Assembly: GCA_001295775.1 (NCBI GenBank)
Contig: LJIA01000020.1
Location: forward strand, 42,680 to 106,679
Source of the DNA: a beta proteobacterium AAP99
Lineage (GTDB): Bacteria; Pseudomonadota; Gammaproteobacteria; Burkholderiales; Burkholderiaceae_C
Reading direction: 5' to 3'
Length of the DNA: 64,000 bases
Below, piece by piece: positions 8,447 to 18,345 of this stretch. Position 1 is the first letter of the stretch, and each line of letters opens with the position of its first letter. A program made the position numbers and the translations under genes. The notes beneath the pieces are model-generated. The model was not told the DNA's origin and did not search any database. It was given only the letters and a program-made list of their open reading frames with translations.

Positions 8447-9679
8447 CTAGAAGTTGCCCGGACCGGGCGCATTCGGGTTGTTCAGGCGACGCAGGCGCTC
8501 GGCTTCCGCGTCGGCCTGCAGGCGCTCGACCGTGAACTTGCCCATGTCGAAGACCTCGACGCCGGTCGGGATCGGCCACACCACGGATTCCCCGTTGGGC
8601 GCCGTGCCGGCCTGCCAGGCCAGCACCGTGCCCAGCATGTCGCGCAGCGCGGCGCCGCCGGTGGCGCCCGGCACGTTCAGCGCGTGGTCCGCGCCGGGGA
8701 TGCGTACCCAGGTCAGGTCCGCACCGCGCGCCAGCAGCTCGGCCGCGAGCCGGTCTGCGCTGCTGACGGGCACGGAGCGGTCGCGCTCGCCGTGGGCAAT
8801 GAAGACGCGCAGCGGCTTGGCTGCGAGCGCGTCCAACTGGCTGGTGCTCACGCTGGCACTCAGGCGCGCGGCCCAGTAGCGATAAGGCTGCCCAAGCAGG
8901 GTCTTGTCCGTGCTGCGGGATTCCGCACGCACCTGCCCGGCCGCTTGTGCGAGGGCGCGCAGCTGCGGGTTCACGCCGGCCTTGCCACTGCCGGCCGGCG
9001 CCGCGGCAGCCAGAGCCATCCATTCTTCCAGCGCACCAGACGGCCCGCCGCTGATCAGCGCCACATGCGTCAGGCCCGGCAGGCGGCCGGCCAGCTGCGC
9101 GGCCACATGGGCGCCCTCGCCATGGCCCACGGCCAGCAGCGCCTTGGGCGGCTTGGCGCGCGTCGCCAGGGCTGCGCGCGTGGCGGCCTCCACGGCAGCC
9201 TGCCAGCGGTCGATGCTGTGCTCGGTCACGAAGCTGGCCGGGCAGCCGGTGCTGGTGCCGGGCTGCGGGTTGAGATCGAACAGGCGCACGCCCGGCTTCT
9301 CGATGATCAGGGTCTGGGCCGTGGGCCGGCTGGTGCCGCGCAGGCCGGTGAACCAACCGCCCGCGACGCGTCCGTCCACCTGCTGGAACAGCGATGCGCA
9401 GCCCGTGTTCTGCAGCGCAAGGACGAGTGGCCGGTCGTCACTGCTCTCCACGTCCGTCAGATAGAAGCGCACGCTGCGGCCCAGCGTGTCGGAGGTCTCG
9501 AAGGCGCGGTAGGCAAAGTTCGCGGGCAGACGCGGCTCCTCGACCAACCGCGGCACGCCGACAGCGCCGCCTGCGGTTTGGGCGTGGACGGCGGTGCCGG
9601 TCAGGCCCACACCGAGCAGACAGGCGGCGCCGATGCGCAGCAACCCGCGGTGGGCCGCTTGCAGCTTGAACTGGATCAT
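8447..9679 (-). CDS. Secreted alpha/beta-hydrolase-like protein lacking the Ser nucleophile
   Basis: A 410-residue exported protein. The signal peptide runs to about residue 34 (CLLGVGLTGTAVHAQ). The fold is alpha/beta hydrolase. The acid turn is in AHGERDRSVPVS and the catalytic-type His in IPGADHALN. The nucleophile elbow reads AVGHGEGAH: Gly187 stands where GxSxG needs Ser. Cys residues in QNTGCAS and GCPASF may form a disulfide. If the reading is right it is probably non-catalytic, or uses another residue. Start ATG 9677-9679; GGAG lies about 8-11 bases upstream. It converges with the GST gene. Function unknown. Confidence 0.75.
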   Translation of the reverse strand: MIQFKLQAAHRGLLRIGAACLLGVGLTGTAVHAQTAGGAVGVPRLVEEPRLPANFAYRAFETSDTLGRSVRFYLTDVESSDDRPLVLALQNTGCASLFQQVDGRVAGGWFTGLRGTSRPTAQTLIIEKPGVRLFDLNPQPGTSTGCPASFVTEHSIDRWQAAVEAATRAALATRAKPPKALLAVGHGEGAHVAAQLAGRLPGLTHVALISGGPSGALEEWMALAAAAPAGSGKAGVNPQLRALAQAAGQVRAESRSTDKTLLGQPYRYWAARLSASVSTSQLDALAAKPLRVFIAHGERDRSVPVSSADRLAAELLARGADLTWVRIPGADHALNVPGATGGAALRDMLGTVLAWQAGTAPNGESVVWPIPTGVEVFDMGKFTVERLQADAEAERLRRLNNPNAPGPGNF

Positions 9680-9838
9680 GACGGGATTCCTCGGAGGATG
9701 AGTGTTGTCGGGTTTGGCGCGCCACCGGGCGCGCAGGCCGCCAGACTGAATGCTGGCGCAATCCGATGGCCGCGACTGCCGCCAGACGATGGATTGCGCT
9801 TTTGCGGGGTTGAACTGCAATCCGCCGTACGTCGCGGC

Positions 9839-11317
9839 CTAGCGGAGTGCGTGCAGCAGCTCGATGTGCGGCGGACTTGGCATCGGCGCCGACTCGCCGG
9901 CCGGCACCGGCAGCAGCAGCTTGCGCACCATGCGGAACAGGTCCAGATCGAAGCGGCGCTCGGCCGCGCGCACCCGCGCAAGCGCGGCGTCCTGAGACCG
10001 GACGACGCCCAGGACGCACCAGCGGTCGACGACGACCCAGTCTTCGAGCAGGCCATCGGCCGCGCGTTCCACCACTGCAATGGCGCCGGGCCAGGGCCAG
10101 TGCGGGACGCGATGATCTGCCAGCGCGCTGTGTACCCGCGCCAGATGATCGGCAAAAGGCTCGCGGCTCACGCAGGCGCCCAGACAGCGGCGGATCTGCA
10201 GATTGAAGCAGCCGCTGGCCTGCGCCTCGCCGCGCGCAGCGCGTTCAAGACCGAGGGTCTTCAGGCAGAGCTGGAACTCGCGCGCAAGCGCCACCACGGC
10301 CGCACGCGCCGCAGCGCGCGAGGCGAAGGGACCGTACCCACGCTCGGATGCCGGGTCCGCTGCGGTTTCGCTGCTTGCAGCGCCCGGCGCGGATGCGTCA
10401 CCCGCCACGGCCTGCGCAGGCAGGTAGCGCAAGCGGCCCAGCGCATCGACTTGCAGCAGCACGGCTCTTTCGTTGCGGCGCAGGGCCACATTGGACGCAG
10501 GGGCATGGGTCTTGATGGCTTCGGCCTCGCGCACCGCCGTGGACAGCGGGCCGGCGCAGGGCTCCCAGCTGACGCGGTGCACCTGCGCGGCGAGCTGCTG
10601 CTCGCGCTCGTTCTTCACGTCGTAGAAGTGGGCGGCGACGCGATCGCGCAGGCTGATGCTCTTGCCGATGTAGAGGATCTGCCCGTGCTCGGCATGAAAG
10701 GTGTAGACACCGGGGCTGGCAGGCATCTCGTCAAATAGCGTGGGCGGCAGGTGCGGCGGCAGGCTGGCGCGGCGGGTGATGAGGCGCACGGCGTCGTCAA
10801 TCAGCGGCGCGCTGTAGCGCTGCGCCAGCTTCTGCGAGAACACCCAGAGCCGCTCGGCGTCGCCCATGGCGCGGTGGCGCGCTTCGCGGCCGAGGTCCCA
10901 GCGCTCGATCAGCGCGTCCAGGCTGTGGCTGCGCTGCTCCGGGTCCAGGGTGCGCGAGAGCTTGACCGTGCACAGCGGCTTGGTGATGTAGGTGCGGCCC
11001 AGGCGCGCGAACTCGGCCTTGAGAAAGCCGTAGTCGAAGCGGGCGTTGTGCGCCACCAGCAGCGCGCCCTGCAGGCGGGCCCACAGTTCGTCGGCCACCT
11101 GCTCGAACTCCGGCGCGCCGCGCACCATCTCGTTGCTGATGCCGGTGAACCAGCTGATGTCCGGCGGGATCGGCTTGCCGGGGTTCACGAGCGTCTGCCA
11201 GCGCTCGCGTACTTCGCCGTCTTCCACCAGCACGAGCCCGATCTCCGTGATGCGCTCACGTTCCGGGCTCATGCCGGTGGTTTCGAGATCGAGGAAGACG
11301 GTGCGGGGGGCGAACAC
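9839..11317 (-). CDS. DEDDh 3'-5' exonuclease fused to a UvrC-like GIY-YIG nuclease domain
   Basis: A 492-residue two-nuclease fusion. Residues about 5-165 form a DnaQ-like exonuclease: FLDLETTG (Exo I), HNARFDYGFL (Exo II) and HRAMGDAERL (Exo III, DEDDh type). Residues about 205-290 form a GIY-YIG domain (GVYTFHAEHG, ILYIGKSISLRDRVAAHF) like that of UvrC/Cho. A Cys-containing C-terminal part (CFNLQIRRCLGAC) follows. Homologues occur in many betaproteobacteria. A role in DNA repair or Cho-like incision is suggested by the domains but not proven. Start ATG 11315-11317, directly before Exo I. Confidence 0.88.
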   Translation of the reverse strand: MFAPRTVFLDLETTGMSPERERITEIGLVLVEDGEVRERWQTLVNPGKPIPPDISWFTGISNEMVRGAPEFEQVADELWARLQGALLVAHNARFDYGFLKAEFARLGRTYITKPLCTVKLSRTLDPEQRSHSLDALIERWDLGREARHRAMGDAERLWVFSQKLAQRYSAPLIDDAVRLITRRASLPPHLPPTLFDEMPASPGVYTFHAEHGQILYIGKSISLRDRVAAHFYDVKNEREQQLAAQVHRVSWEPCAGPLSTAVREAEAIKTHAPASNVALRRNERAVLLQVDALGRLRYLPAQAVAGDASAPGAASSETAADPASERGYGPFASRAAARAAVVALAREFQLCLKTLGLERAARGEAQASGCFNLQIRRCLGACVSREPFADHLARVHSALADHRVPHWPWPGAIAVVERAADGLLEDWVVVDRWCVLGVVRSQDAALARVRAAERRFDLDLFRMVRKLLLPVPAGESAPMPSPPHIELLHALR

Positions 11318-11337
11318 CCCGCCATTATGTGGGGATC

Positions 11338-11458
11338 GAGCGCAGAGGCCGAACGGCTGAAGAACCGCTCCAGCGCTTGTTTAGATCATTTTCGGCCAAT
11401 ATTCTCAGGAATCAAAAACATGCCGAAATCCGCTTCCAATATGCGGAAAGTGGCATTT
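11338..11458 (-). repeat. AT-rich degenerate relatives of the dispersed hairpin repeat (copy I)
   Basis: Read on the minus strand, 11430-11458 gives CCACTTTCCGC..GGAAGCGG, which matches copy H at 2387. A TTTCGGC/GCCGAAA stem follows near 11390-11434. Nearest the exonuclease gene, CTGGAGCGGTTCTTCAGCC with GGCC matches the core of copy A. It may be two fragments of the family end to end. The 183-bp gap otherwise holds the exonuclease promoter region. Confidence 0.35.
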
Positions 11459-11500
11459 CATACTTCTCAATTTTGATCACTATCAGCCATTGATCAATAC

Positions 11501-13249
11501 CTATGGTCTGGCCGTCGGTGCATCCACTCGCGTCACGCGCGGCGCAAAGGGCGGGCGCAGCGCGTCGCCACGGGCCTGCAGGTATTCGATCAGCGCCTCG
11601 ATGTCCTGGCCGATGATCTGACGGTCCCTGCCCCCGCGCAGTGCGGTGAAGCGGTCACCCCCCTCGGCCATGAAGCTGTTGACCACTACACGGTAGCTGC
11701 GCGCCGGGTCCAGCGGCGCTCCGTTGATGCGCAGATCGACGATGCGCTGCTCGATCGGCAGGCGCGCATCCCAGCGGTAGGTGAGCGTCTGGCTGGGCTG
11801 CAGCAGACGCGGGCTGTCGGCCTCTCGGCCGGACCATTGCTGCTGGAGCAGCTCCAGGATCTGCGCGCCGGTGAGGCTCAGCACCACCACGTCATTGCCG
11901 AAGGGCTGGGTGGCAAAGGCATCCGCCATCGACACGGTGATCGGCGGCTGACCGGCCGCCACCGGCAGGTCTGCACGCACACCGCCGGGGTTCATGAAGG
12001 CCACGTCCGCCGGTGTGAGCTTGCGCACATAGGCCAGCTGCGCGTCGGCAATCACGCCGCCCAGCGGGCTGTCGCTGCCCGAAGCGGAGCGGCGCGTGAG
12101 CTGCGCGGGCAGCGTGGCGATGGTCTTGTTCTTGATCGGGCCGGTCAGGCGCTCCACCTCGTTGAGCAGGGGCTTGGCCGCCAGCGAGGGCGCATAGGCC
12201 GACTGCGCCACCTTGTGGTTGAAGGCCGTGGCCGTGCTGACGGCGCCGGTCTTGCGGTCCACCACGAGCTTGACCTCGCTGACCAGCGCGCCATAGGCCT
12301 GACCCTGCACCAGCAGGCGGCCGTTGCGCTTGCAGGTGTAGGCCTGGTGCGTATGCGCCGAGAACACCACGCTGATGGCGGGGTCCAGGCGCTCATTGAT
12401 GCCGACGATCGAACCTTCGAGGCCCTCGCAGGCGTAGCTCGGGTCGTTCACCACGCCGGCAGGCTGGTTGGGCACGCGCCCGCCTTCATGCACCAGCGCC
12501 ACGAACACCTGCGCACCGTCGGCTCGTGCGGCCGGCACGAAGCGATTGATCGCCTGGGCTTCCTCAGTGAAGCGCAGGCCGCGGATGCCGCTGGCCGAGA
12601 CGATGTTCGGCGTATCGCGTGTCACGGCGCCGATGAACGCGATCTTCACGCCGTTCAGCTCACGGATCACGTAGGGCTTGAGCCAGGGTTGTTCGCCCTC
12701 GAGCACGTTGGCGGCGATGTACTCGAAGCGGGCGCCCTTGAAGCCGGGCAGCGCGCAGCCGCCGGCCGGGCATTGGCCGCGGATGCGGCGCTGCAGTTCG
12801 TCGCGCCCGGCATCGAACTCGTGATTGCCCACCACGCTCACGCTCACGCCCAGCAGGTTCAGCGCCTCGATCGTGGGTTCGTCCTTGAGCAGCGATGAAC
12901 CGAGCGGCGAGCCGCCGATCATGTCGCCCACGCCCACTGTGAGGCTGCTGCCGGCTTGCACGCGCAGGGTGTCCAGCGCCGTCATCAAGTGCGGCAGACC
13001 CCCGTGCGCGGCCTGCAAAGTGGCACCGGGCCGGGCCGGATCATTGACCGGGTAGGTCCAGGGCACCGGGTTGCCGGTCTGCAGGTGGCCGTGCAGGTCA
13101 TTGATGGCCAGCAGCGTCAGCGTGGTGCTGGCCGGCTGGCCAGGCAGAGAGCTGCAGGCCGGCAGGCTGAGCGCAGCAACCAGCGCGATTGCGCCGGCGA
13201 CCAGACCGCGCGCCCGGCGACCGGGCGCGCGCTTGGAGAACATCGACAT
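11501..13249 (-). CDS. Bifunctional metallophosphoesterase / 5'-nucleotidase lipoprotein
   Basis: A UshA-type enzyme of about 582 residues that dephosphorylates nucleotides or UDP-sugars outside the cytoplasm. The N-terminus has a lipoprotein signal: LVAGAIALVAALSLPACSS, lipobox Cys near residue 32. The metallophosphatase domain begins LLAINDLHGHL and continues GDMIGG, GNHEFDAGR and FSAHTHQAY. The C-terminal 5'-nucleotidase domain spans about 370-570, with NPGGVRADL and the aromatic-rich substrate part. Two ATGs are possible (13249 or 13243). It lies 27 bp behind the TonB receptor, suggesting a shared phosphate or nucleotide scavenging role. Confidence 0.9.
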   Translation of the reverse strand: MSMFSKRAPGRRARGLVAGAIALVAALSLPACSSLPGQPASTTLTLLAINDLHGHLQTGNPVPWTYPVNDPARPGATLQAAHGGLPHLMTALDTLRVQAGSSLTVGVGDMIGGSPLGSSLLKDEPTIEALNLLGVSVSVVGNHEFDAGRDELQRRIRGQCPAGGCALPGFKGARFEYIAANVLEGEQPWLKPYVIRELNGVKIAFIGAVTRDTPNIVSASGIRGLRFTEEAQAINRFVPAARADGAQVFVALVHEGGRVPNQPAGVVNDPSYACEGLEGSIVGINERLDPAISVVFSAHTHQAYTCKRNGRLLVQGQAYGALVSEVKLVVDRKTGAVSTATAFNHKVAQSAYAPSLAAKPLLNEVERLTGPIKNKTIATLPAQLTRRSASGSDSPLGGVIADAQLAYVRKLTPADVAFMNPGGVRADLPVAAGQPPITVSMADAFATQPFGNDVVVLSLTGAQILELLQQQWSGREADSPRLLQPSQTLTYRWDARLPIEQRIVDLRINGAPLDPARSYRVVVNSFMAEGGDRFTALRGGRDRQIIGQDIEALIEYLQARGDALRPPFAPRVTRVDAPTARP

Positions 13250-13276
13250 CAGGCGAAATCCCTCAGCGGGTGGCAA

Positions 13277-16200
13277 TCAGAACGAGTACTGCAGTCCCGC
13301 CTGGACGGCCCACTGCGACTCGCCCCGGTTCTGGCGGGTCACGTAGTCCGACGGGGTATTGGCCACACTGTAGACGTAGCGCCCTTGCGCATCGATGCCG
13401 GCGTAGCGCACGAAGTTGCGCACTTGCGCACCACCGCCCTGGAAGGCGATCTCGTCGATGCGACCCCACTTGCGATTGATCATGTTGCCGATGTTGACCA
13501 GATCCAGGATCAGCTTGCCCTTGTGCTTGCTCGCAAAGCCCGGGACTTCCTGGGTGATGCGCACGTCGAAGGTATGCACATAGGGCGAGGTGCCCGTGTT
13601 GCGGCCGACCGGGCCGCCGCGCACGTCACGCAGGGCCGGCTCGCTGTTGACGATGCTCCAGAAGCGCTCTTCATTGACGCGGCTGGTGGCTGTGTCGCCG
13701 AGGAACACGACTTCACCCGAACCCACACCGCGCGGGATGTACATGAGGTCGTTGCCCGACACGCCGTCACCGTTCATGTCGTTGGCGAAGGTCCAGCTGT
13801 AGGGCTTGCCGCTGCGGCCTTCATAGAACACGCCGATGGTCGTCTTCATCTGGCCGAACCAGCGGCGCTCGAAGTTCATGCTGCCGTTCAGGCGGTTCTT
13901 GGTCAGGTAGGCCGAGTTCGCAGCGACGTTCTCGTTCGGGTTGAACACCGAGCGGGCGTTGAAGTTCGAGTTCGACACCGACGAAGTGAGCGGGCTGACT
14001 TCAGTGGCGTTGGAGCGCGTGTAGGCCAGCGACCAGCCAAAGCCGCGTTGCAGGGGCTGCTGCAGCGCGAAAGTGAGGCTGCTGCCGAAGCCCTTGTCGG
14101 TGTTCTCGGCCAGCAGCACGTTGTTGAAGGCCGGGTTGGACAGGGCACGGCTGCGGAAGCCGGCGCAGGCACCCGTGTTGATCGAACCACCCGTCGGCGT
14201 CCAGCAGGCCGGGTTGTAGCCCTGTGCCGTGTAGAACAGCTCACGGCCATCCGGGCCGATGCGCGTCGGTGCACCCAGGTTGAGGTGCTGGTAGTAGATG
14301 CCGTCCTTGGTGCGCGTGTAGAGGTACTCGACCGAGGCCACAAGACCGATCGGCAGCTGGTGCTCGAAGCCCAGGTTGGCCTTCCACACGGAAGGCTGCT
14401 TGAGGTTGGGCGACAGGAAATCCACGTTGGCTGCGGGCGGGCTGCCGGGCAGCGTGCCGGGCTGTTGATCCGGATTGGCATTGAAGGTGCCGCCGTTCGG
14501 GTCACAGGCTGCGAAGTTGCCGCCGCAGCCCACGATGCGCGTGGCTACGCCGGTGTTGGAGAAGGGGTTGGACAGCCACACATTGGCCGCCGCCCCTTGG
14601 AACAGGCCAAAGCCGCCGCGCAGCTGCGTGGGACGCTTGGCGTCCAGGTTCCAGTTGAAGCCCACACGCGGCTGCACAAGGTCGGTGCCGTCCAAGGTGC
14701 GGGTGTTGTCCAGACCGAAACCGCCCGAAGCGCGTGTACCGGTGATCGGGTTGCCGGGCACCACAGCGGCCTGCGCGGCCGGGTTGGCGATGGGCTTGGT
14801 CGGCACGCCGGTGCGATCGACGCGGACACCGAAGTTCACCGTCAGGTCGTCGCTCACGGTCCAGGTGTCCTGCGCGAAGAAGCCCGTGTTGCGCAGCTTC
14901 CAGCGCGCCACGGCGTCTTCCAGCGTCCGGCCAGCAGCAGGCACCTGCACCTGGAAGCTTGTGGGACGACCACGCTGGAAGTTCTCCAGCACCGCCTGCT
15001 CCACCTGGGCCGCGGTCGCCGTGGCGCAGTTGATGGCGCCGAAGCTGTAGGTGTAGGTGGCCGAGCTGTTCTGGCAGCTGAAGCTGTAGTTGCCGAAGGT
15101 GTCCTGCAGGAACGCGTTGTAGATGTCGTTGTCCTGGAAGTCGCTGCCGAACTTGATCTCGTGCTCGCCGCGGCGCCAGACGGCACCGGCATAGGCATCC
15201 AGAGTGTCCGTACGCAGAACGTTGAAGTGGCGCGACCGCTCCGTGCCGAAGTTCAGCGAGCGCGTGCCGGTCTGACCCGTGAAGCCCGCGGGCAAAGCGC
15301 CGCCAAAGCTCAGCTGCATGGCCGGCAGGCGAGCGTTGTTGATCGGCACGCTGTCGTACTTGCGCTGCGAGAGCTTGAACTCGGTGGACAGCGCCTCGGA
15401 CCAGTCGCCGAACCACTGGCCGACCAAGGTGTCGATGGTCTTCTTCTGCACGTACCAGTTCGAGCTCAGCGACAGGTTGGTGGCGTTGAAATTGGGGTAG
15501 ATCGGCTCGTCCTGGTCCGTCTTGGTGTAGCGCAGATTGGCCTTGTGGCCATCGGCGATGTTCCAGTCGAACTTGACCAGCACATCCTTGACCTTGAGGG
15601 TCGCGTCATCGGCGGCGATGTCGCCAATGTTGATGCCGTAGTTCGTGCGGGCGATGGCTTGAGCCCCCGAGATGGCCGCCGGAGTGATGGCCACATTGGT
15701 CTGGCTGCTGCCCACCGGGCCGAAGGACACGGCGTTGCGCGTGCTCTTCAGGTCTTCATAGGCTGCAAAGAAGAACAGCCGATCCTTGATGATCGGACCG
15801 CCGACCGTGGCGCCGATCAGGGTTTCGTCGAACTTGGGCGGCTGGCTGTAGGTATTGCTAGTGCGGTTGAAGCGCTGTCCGGCAAGGTCGTCGTTGCGGA
15901 AGCTGTAAAGCACGCTGCCGCGCAACTCGTTGGTGCCGGACTTGGTGACCGCATTGATGTTTGCGCCGGTGTAGCCGCGCTGTGTCACGTCATAGTTGGA
16001 GAGGTTCACCTGCACGGCTTCTAGCGCATCGATCGAGATGGGCTGCTTGAGCGTCGGCAGGTTGTTGGACTCCAGACCAAAGGTGTCATTGATGGTGACA
16101 CCGTCGATCGTGATCGAGTTGAAGCGGGTGTTCTGGCCGGCGGCGGAGATTTCGCCGCGCTCCTTGTCGGTCTGAGCGAGACGCGGGTCGATCCGCGCCA

Positions 16201-16684
16201 CATCCTGAAGGCTACGGCTGATCGAGGCTTGGTTCTCCAGATCGCGACGGCTCAGACGCGTACCGGCACCCACGCTGTTGGGGCCGAATCGATCCGAGAT
16301 CGCCGTGCCGGTCACTACGGTGCGCTCCACCGCGGTCACGCTGCGGAACTGCAGATCCAGCGTCACGGTTTCGGCCAGGGGCAGGAAGACGCTGTCGCGC
16401 GACTCGCTGCGGCTCCCTTCGGTCACCAGCACGCGGTACGGGCCACCCGCGCGCAGGCCGCGGGCGCTGTAGCGGCCATCCGCATCGGTGCGGCTGCTCG
16501 TCTGTGAGCCGGATTCGATATGGGTGATCTGTACCTGTGCACCAGACACCGGCTTGCCATCCTGCGCGAGCACTCGCCCCGTCAGTGCGGACGAGGTGTT
16601 CTGAGCCAGCGCGGGCGCAACGCACACCGCAATCGCGGCGGCAACGAGGGTACGGGGAAAGTCGGGCAGACCGGGCAGAAGCAT
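13277..16684 (-). CDS. TonB-dependent receptor, Oar-like, with CarboxypepD_reg-like N-domain
   Basis: An 1135-residue outer-membrane receptor. The signal peptide ends at ALAQ near residue 28. Residues about 32-115 form a carboxypeptidase-regulatory-like Ig domain (ALTGRVLAQDGKPVSGA, TDADGRYSARGL). The plug domain lies around 130-250 (TRFNSITIDGV, GANINAVTKSGTNELRG), and the barrel runs to the terminal aromatic residue (LQYSF). The architecture matches Oar/OmpA-related TonB receptors. The substrate is unknown; the 5'-nucleotidase next door hints at nucleotides or phosphate esters, but this is inference. Confidence 0.93.
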   Translation of the reverse strand: MLLPGLPDFPRTLVAAAIAVCVAPALAQNTSSALTGRVLAQDGKPVSGAQVQITHIESGSQTSSRTDADGRYSARGLRAGGPYRVLVTEGSRSESRDSVFLPLAETVTLDLQFRSVTAVERTVVTGTAISDRFGPNSVGAGTRLSRRDLENQASISRSLQDVARIDPRLAQTDKERGEISAAGQNTRFNSITIDGVTINDTFGLESNNLPTLKQPISIDALEAVQVNLSNYDVTQRGYTGANINAVTKSGTNELRGSVLYSFRNDDLAGQRFNRTSNTYSQPPKFDETLIGATVGGPIIKDRLFFFAAYEDLKSTRNAVSFGPVGSSQTNVAITPAAISGAQAIARTNYGINIGDIAADDATLKVKDVLVKFDWNIADGHKANLRYTKTDQDEPIYPNFNATNLSLSSNWYVQKKTIDTLVGQWFGDWSEALSTEFKLSQRKYDSVPINNARLPAMQLSFGGALPAGFTGQTGTRSLNFGTERSRHFNVLRTDTLDAYAGAVWRRGEHEIKFGSDFQDNDIYNAFLQDTFGNYSFSCQNSSATYTYSFGAINCATATAAQVEQAVLENFQRGRPTSFQVQVPAAGRTLEDAVARWKLRNTGFFAQDTWTVSDDLTVNFGVRVDRTGVPTKPIANPAAQAAVVPGNPITGTRASGGFGLDNTRTLDGTDLVQPRVGFNWNLDAKRPTQLRGGFGLFQGAAANVWLSNPFSNTGVATRIVGCGGNFAACDPNGGTFNANPDQQPGTLPGSPPAANVDFLSPNLKQPSVWKANLGFEHQLPIGLVASVEYLYTRTKDGIYYQHLNLGAPTRIGPDGRELFYTAQGYNPACWTPTGGSINTGACAGFRSRALSNPAFNNVLLAENTDKGFGSSLTFALQQPLQRGFGWSLAYTRSNATEVSPLTSSVSNSNFNARSVFNPNENVAANSAYLTKNRLNGSMNFERRWFGQMKTTIGVFYEGRSGKPYSWTFANDMNGDGVSGNDLMYIPRGVGSGEVVFLGDTATSRVNEERFWSIVNSEPALRDVRGGPVGRNTGTSPYVHTFDVRITQEVPGFASKHKGKLILDLVNIGNMINRKWGRIDEIAFQGGGAQVRNFVRYAGIDAQGRYVYSVANTPSDYVTRQNRGESQWAVQAGLQYSF

Positions 16685-16875
16685 GTTGATCCCTGATGCG
16701 TGAATGTGAACGCAGCGGCATGGGGACGCTCATGCAGGGCCATATTGGCCATGCGCCGGAACCCCGCCGTCATGCAAGCCGCACATTCTTTGGGCGGCAG
16801 ATGACAGACGGGCGACAGCTATGTTTCATCGCCGTGGCACAGGGAAAGCCCTGCGGCAATCCGAGAACAGCCTCG

Positions 16876-16917
16876 AAAAGCAATCGGCCCCGGGCAGCAT
16901 TGCGCGGGGCCGATTGC
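16876..16917 (-). terminator. Rho-independent terminator of hslVU
   Basis: A perfect 12-bp stem GCAATCGGCCCC/GGGGCCGATTGC with a 14-nt loop lies 21 bp after the hslU stop. TTTT follows on the minus strand. Confidence 0.9.
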
Positions 16918-16938
16918 AGTGCGATGCAGGTTCGCGGG

Positions 16939-18270
16939 CTAGAGCACGTAGCGTGACACGTCTTCGCTCTTGGCCAGCTCGCCCAGGTGGGCATCGACAA
17001 AGGCCGCGTCAATGGACAGGCGCTGGCCTTCACGCTTGCTCGCCTCGAAGCTCAAGTCCTCGAGGAGCTTTTCCATCACGGTGTACAGCCGGCGTGCGCC
17101 GATGTTCTCCACGCGCTCATTCACGCCGAAGGCGATCTGCGCGAGCCGCTGGATGCCGTCGGCCGTGAAGTCCAGCTGCAACCCCTCTGTCGCCATCAGG
17201 GCCTGGTATTGCTTGGTCAGCGCAGTGTCGGTCTGCGTCAGGATGCGCTCGAAGTCCTCGGTGCTCAGACTGTCTAGCTCCACGCGGATCGGAAAGCGCC
17301 CCTGCAGTTCGGGCACCAGATCACTCGGCTTGGCCAGATGGAATGCGCCTGAGGCGATGAACAGGATGTGATCCGTCTTGACCGTACCGAACTTCGTGTT
17401 GACCGTGGTGCCTTCGACCAGCGGCAGCAGATCGCGCTGCACGCCCTGGCGACTCACGTCCGCACCGCCGTACTCCTGACGCGCGGCGATCTTGTCGATC
17501 TCATCGAGGAACACGATGCCGTTCTGCTCCACATTGCGCATGGCACGGGTGCGGACGTCCTCTTCATTGATGCGGCGTGCGGCTTCCTCATCGGTCAGCA
17601 GCTTCATGGCTTCCTTGACCTTCATCTTGCGCGCGCGCTTCTGGCCCTTGGCGAGGTTGCCGAACATCTCCTGCAACTGGCGGGTCATGTCTTCCATGCC
17701 CGGGGGGCCTTGAATCTCCATGTTCGTCGGGAGCGCCGAGATCTCGATCTCGATTTCCTTGTCGTCGAGCTGGCCCTCACGCAGGCGCTTTCGGAAGGTC
17801 TGGCGCGTGCCGTTGTCTTCCTTGGCGGCGGCCGTGAAGCCAACGTCGCGCGCCGGCGGAAGCAGCACATCCAGGATGCGATCCTCGGCAGCGTCCTCGG
17901 CCAGGGTGCGCACGCGCTTCATCTCGGCATCACGCGCGTCCTTCACGGCCACCTCGGCCAGATCGCGGATGATGGTGTCGACATCGCGGCCGACATAGCC
18001 GACTTCAGTGAACTTGGTGGCCTCGACCTTCACGAAAGGCGCATCCGCCAGCTTGGCCAGGCGCCGCGCAATCTCGGTCTTGCCCACGCCAGTGGGGCCG
18101 ATCATCAGGATGTTCTTGGGCGTGATCTCGCTGCGCAGTGGCTCAGCCACCTGCTGGCGCCGCCACCGGTTGCGCAGGGCAATGGCCACGGCACGCTTGG
18201 CGCGCTGCTGGCCGATGATGAACTTGTCGAGCTCGCTGACGATCTCGGCGGGAGTCATGTGTTGGGACAT
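16939..18270 (-). CDS. hslU: ATP-dependent protease ATPase subunit HslU
   Basis: A 443-residue AAA+ unfoldase that feeds substrates to the HslV peptidase. The N-terminal [16 protein letters not shown] is typical. Walker A is GPTGVGKTE at residues 58-66, and [12 protein letters not shown] is the pore loop GYVG. The I-domain is around 110-240, Walker B is [11 protein letters not shown] near 250, and the sensor/C-terminal part ends DVSRYVL, which docks into HslV. It lies 75 bp downstream of hslV, in one heat-shock operon. Start ATG 18268-18270. Confidence 0.98.
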   Translation of the reverse strand: MSQHMTPAEIVSELDKFIIGQQRAKRAVAIALRNRWRRQQVAEPLRSEITPKNILMIGPTGVGKTEIARRLAKLADAPFVKVEATKFTEVGYVGRDVDTIIRDLAEVAVKDARDAEMKRVRTLAEDAAEDRILDVLLPPARDVGFTAAAKEDNGTRQTFRKRLREGQLDDKEIEIEISALPTNMEIQGPPGMEDMTRQLQEMFGNLAKGQKRARKMKVKEAMKLLTDEEAARRINEEDVRTRAMRNVEQNGIVFLDEIDKIAARQEYGGADVSRQGVQRDLLPLVEGTTVNTKFGTVKTDHILFIASGAFHLAKPSDLVPELQGRFPIRVELDSLSTEDFERILTQTDTALTKQYQALMATEGLQLDFTADGIQRLAQIAFGVNERVENIGARRLYTVMEKLLEDLSFEASKREGQRLSIDAAFVDAHLGELAKSEDVSRYVL

Positions 18271-18345
18271 GAATGGTGAATCCTTGGCGGCACGGCAGTG
18301 CCGCGATCTGTTTGGAGCGTGTGACCCGTCAGGCGAGCGCTGCGC

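Noticed and set aside
11837..16024. Plus-strand open frames of 353 and 1022 codons opposite the 5'-nucleotidase and TonB receptor genes
   Set aside because: Same antisense GC-frame effect; no start site or domain, and the minus-strand genes are clear.
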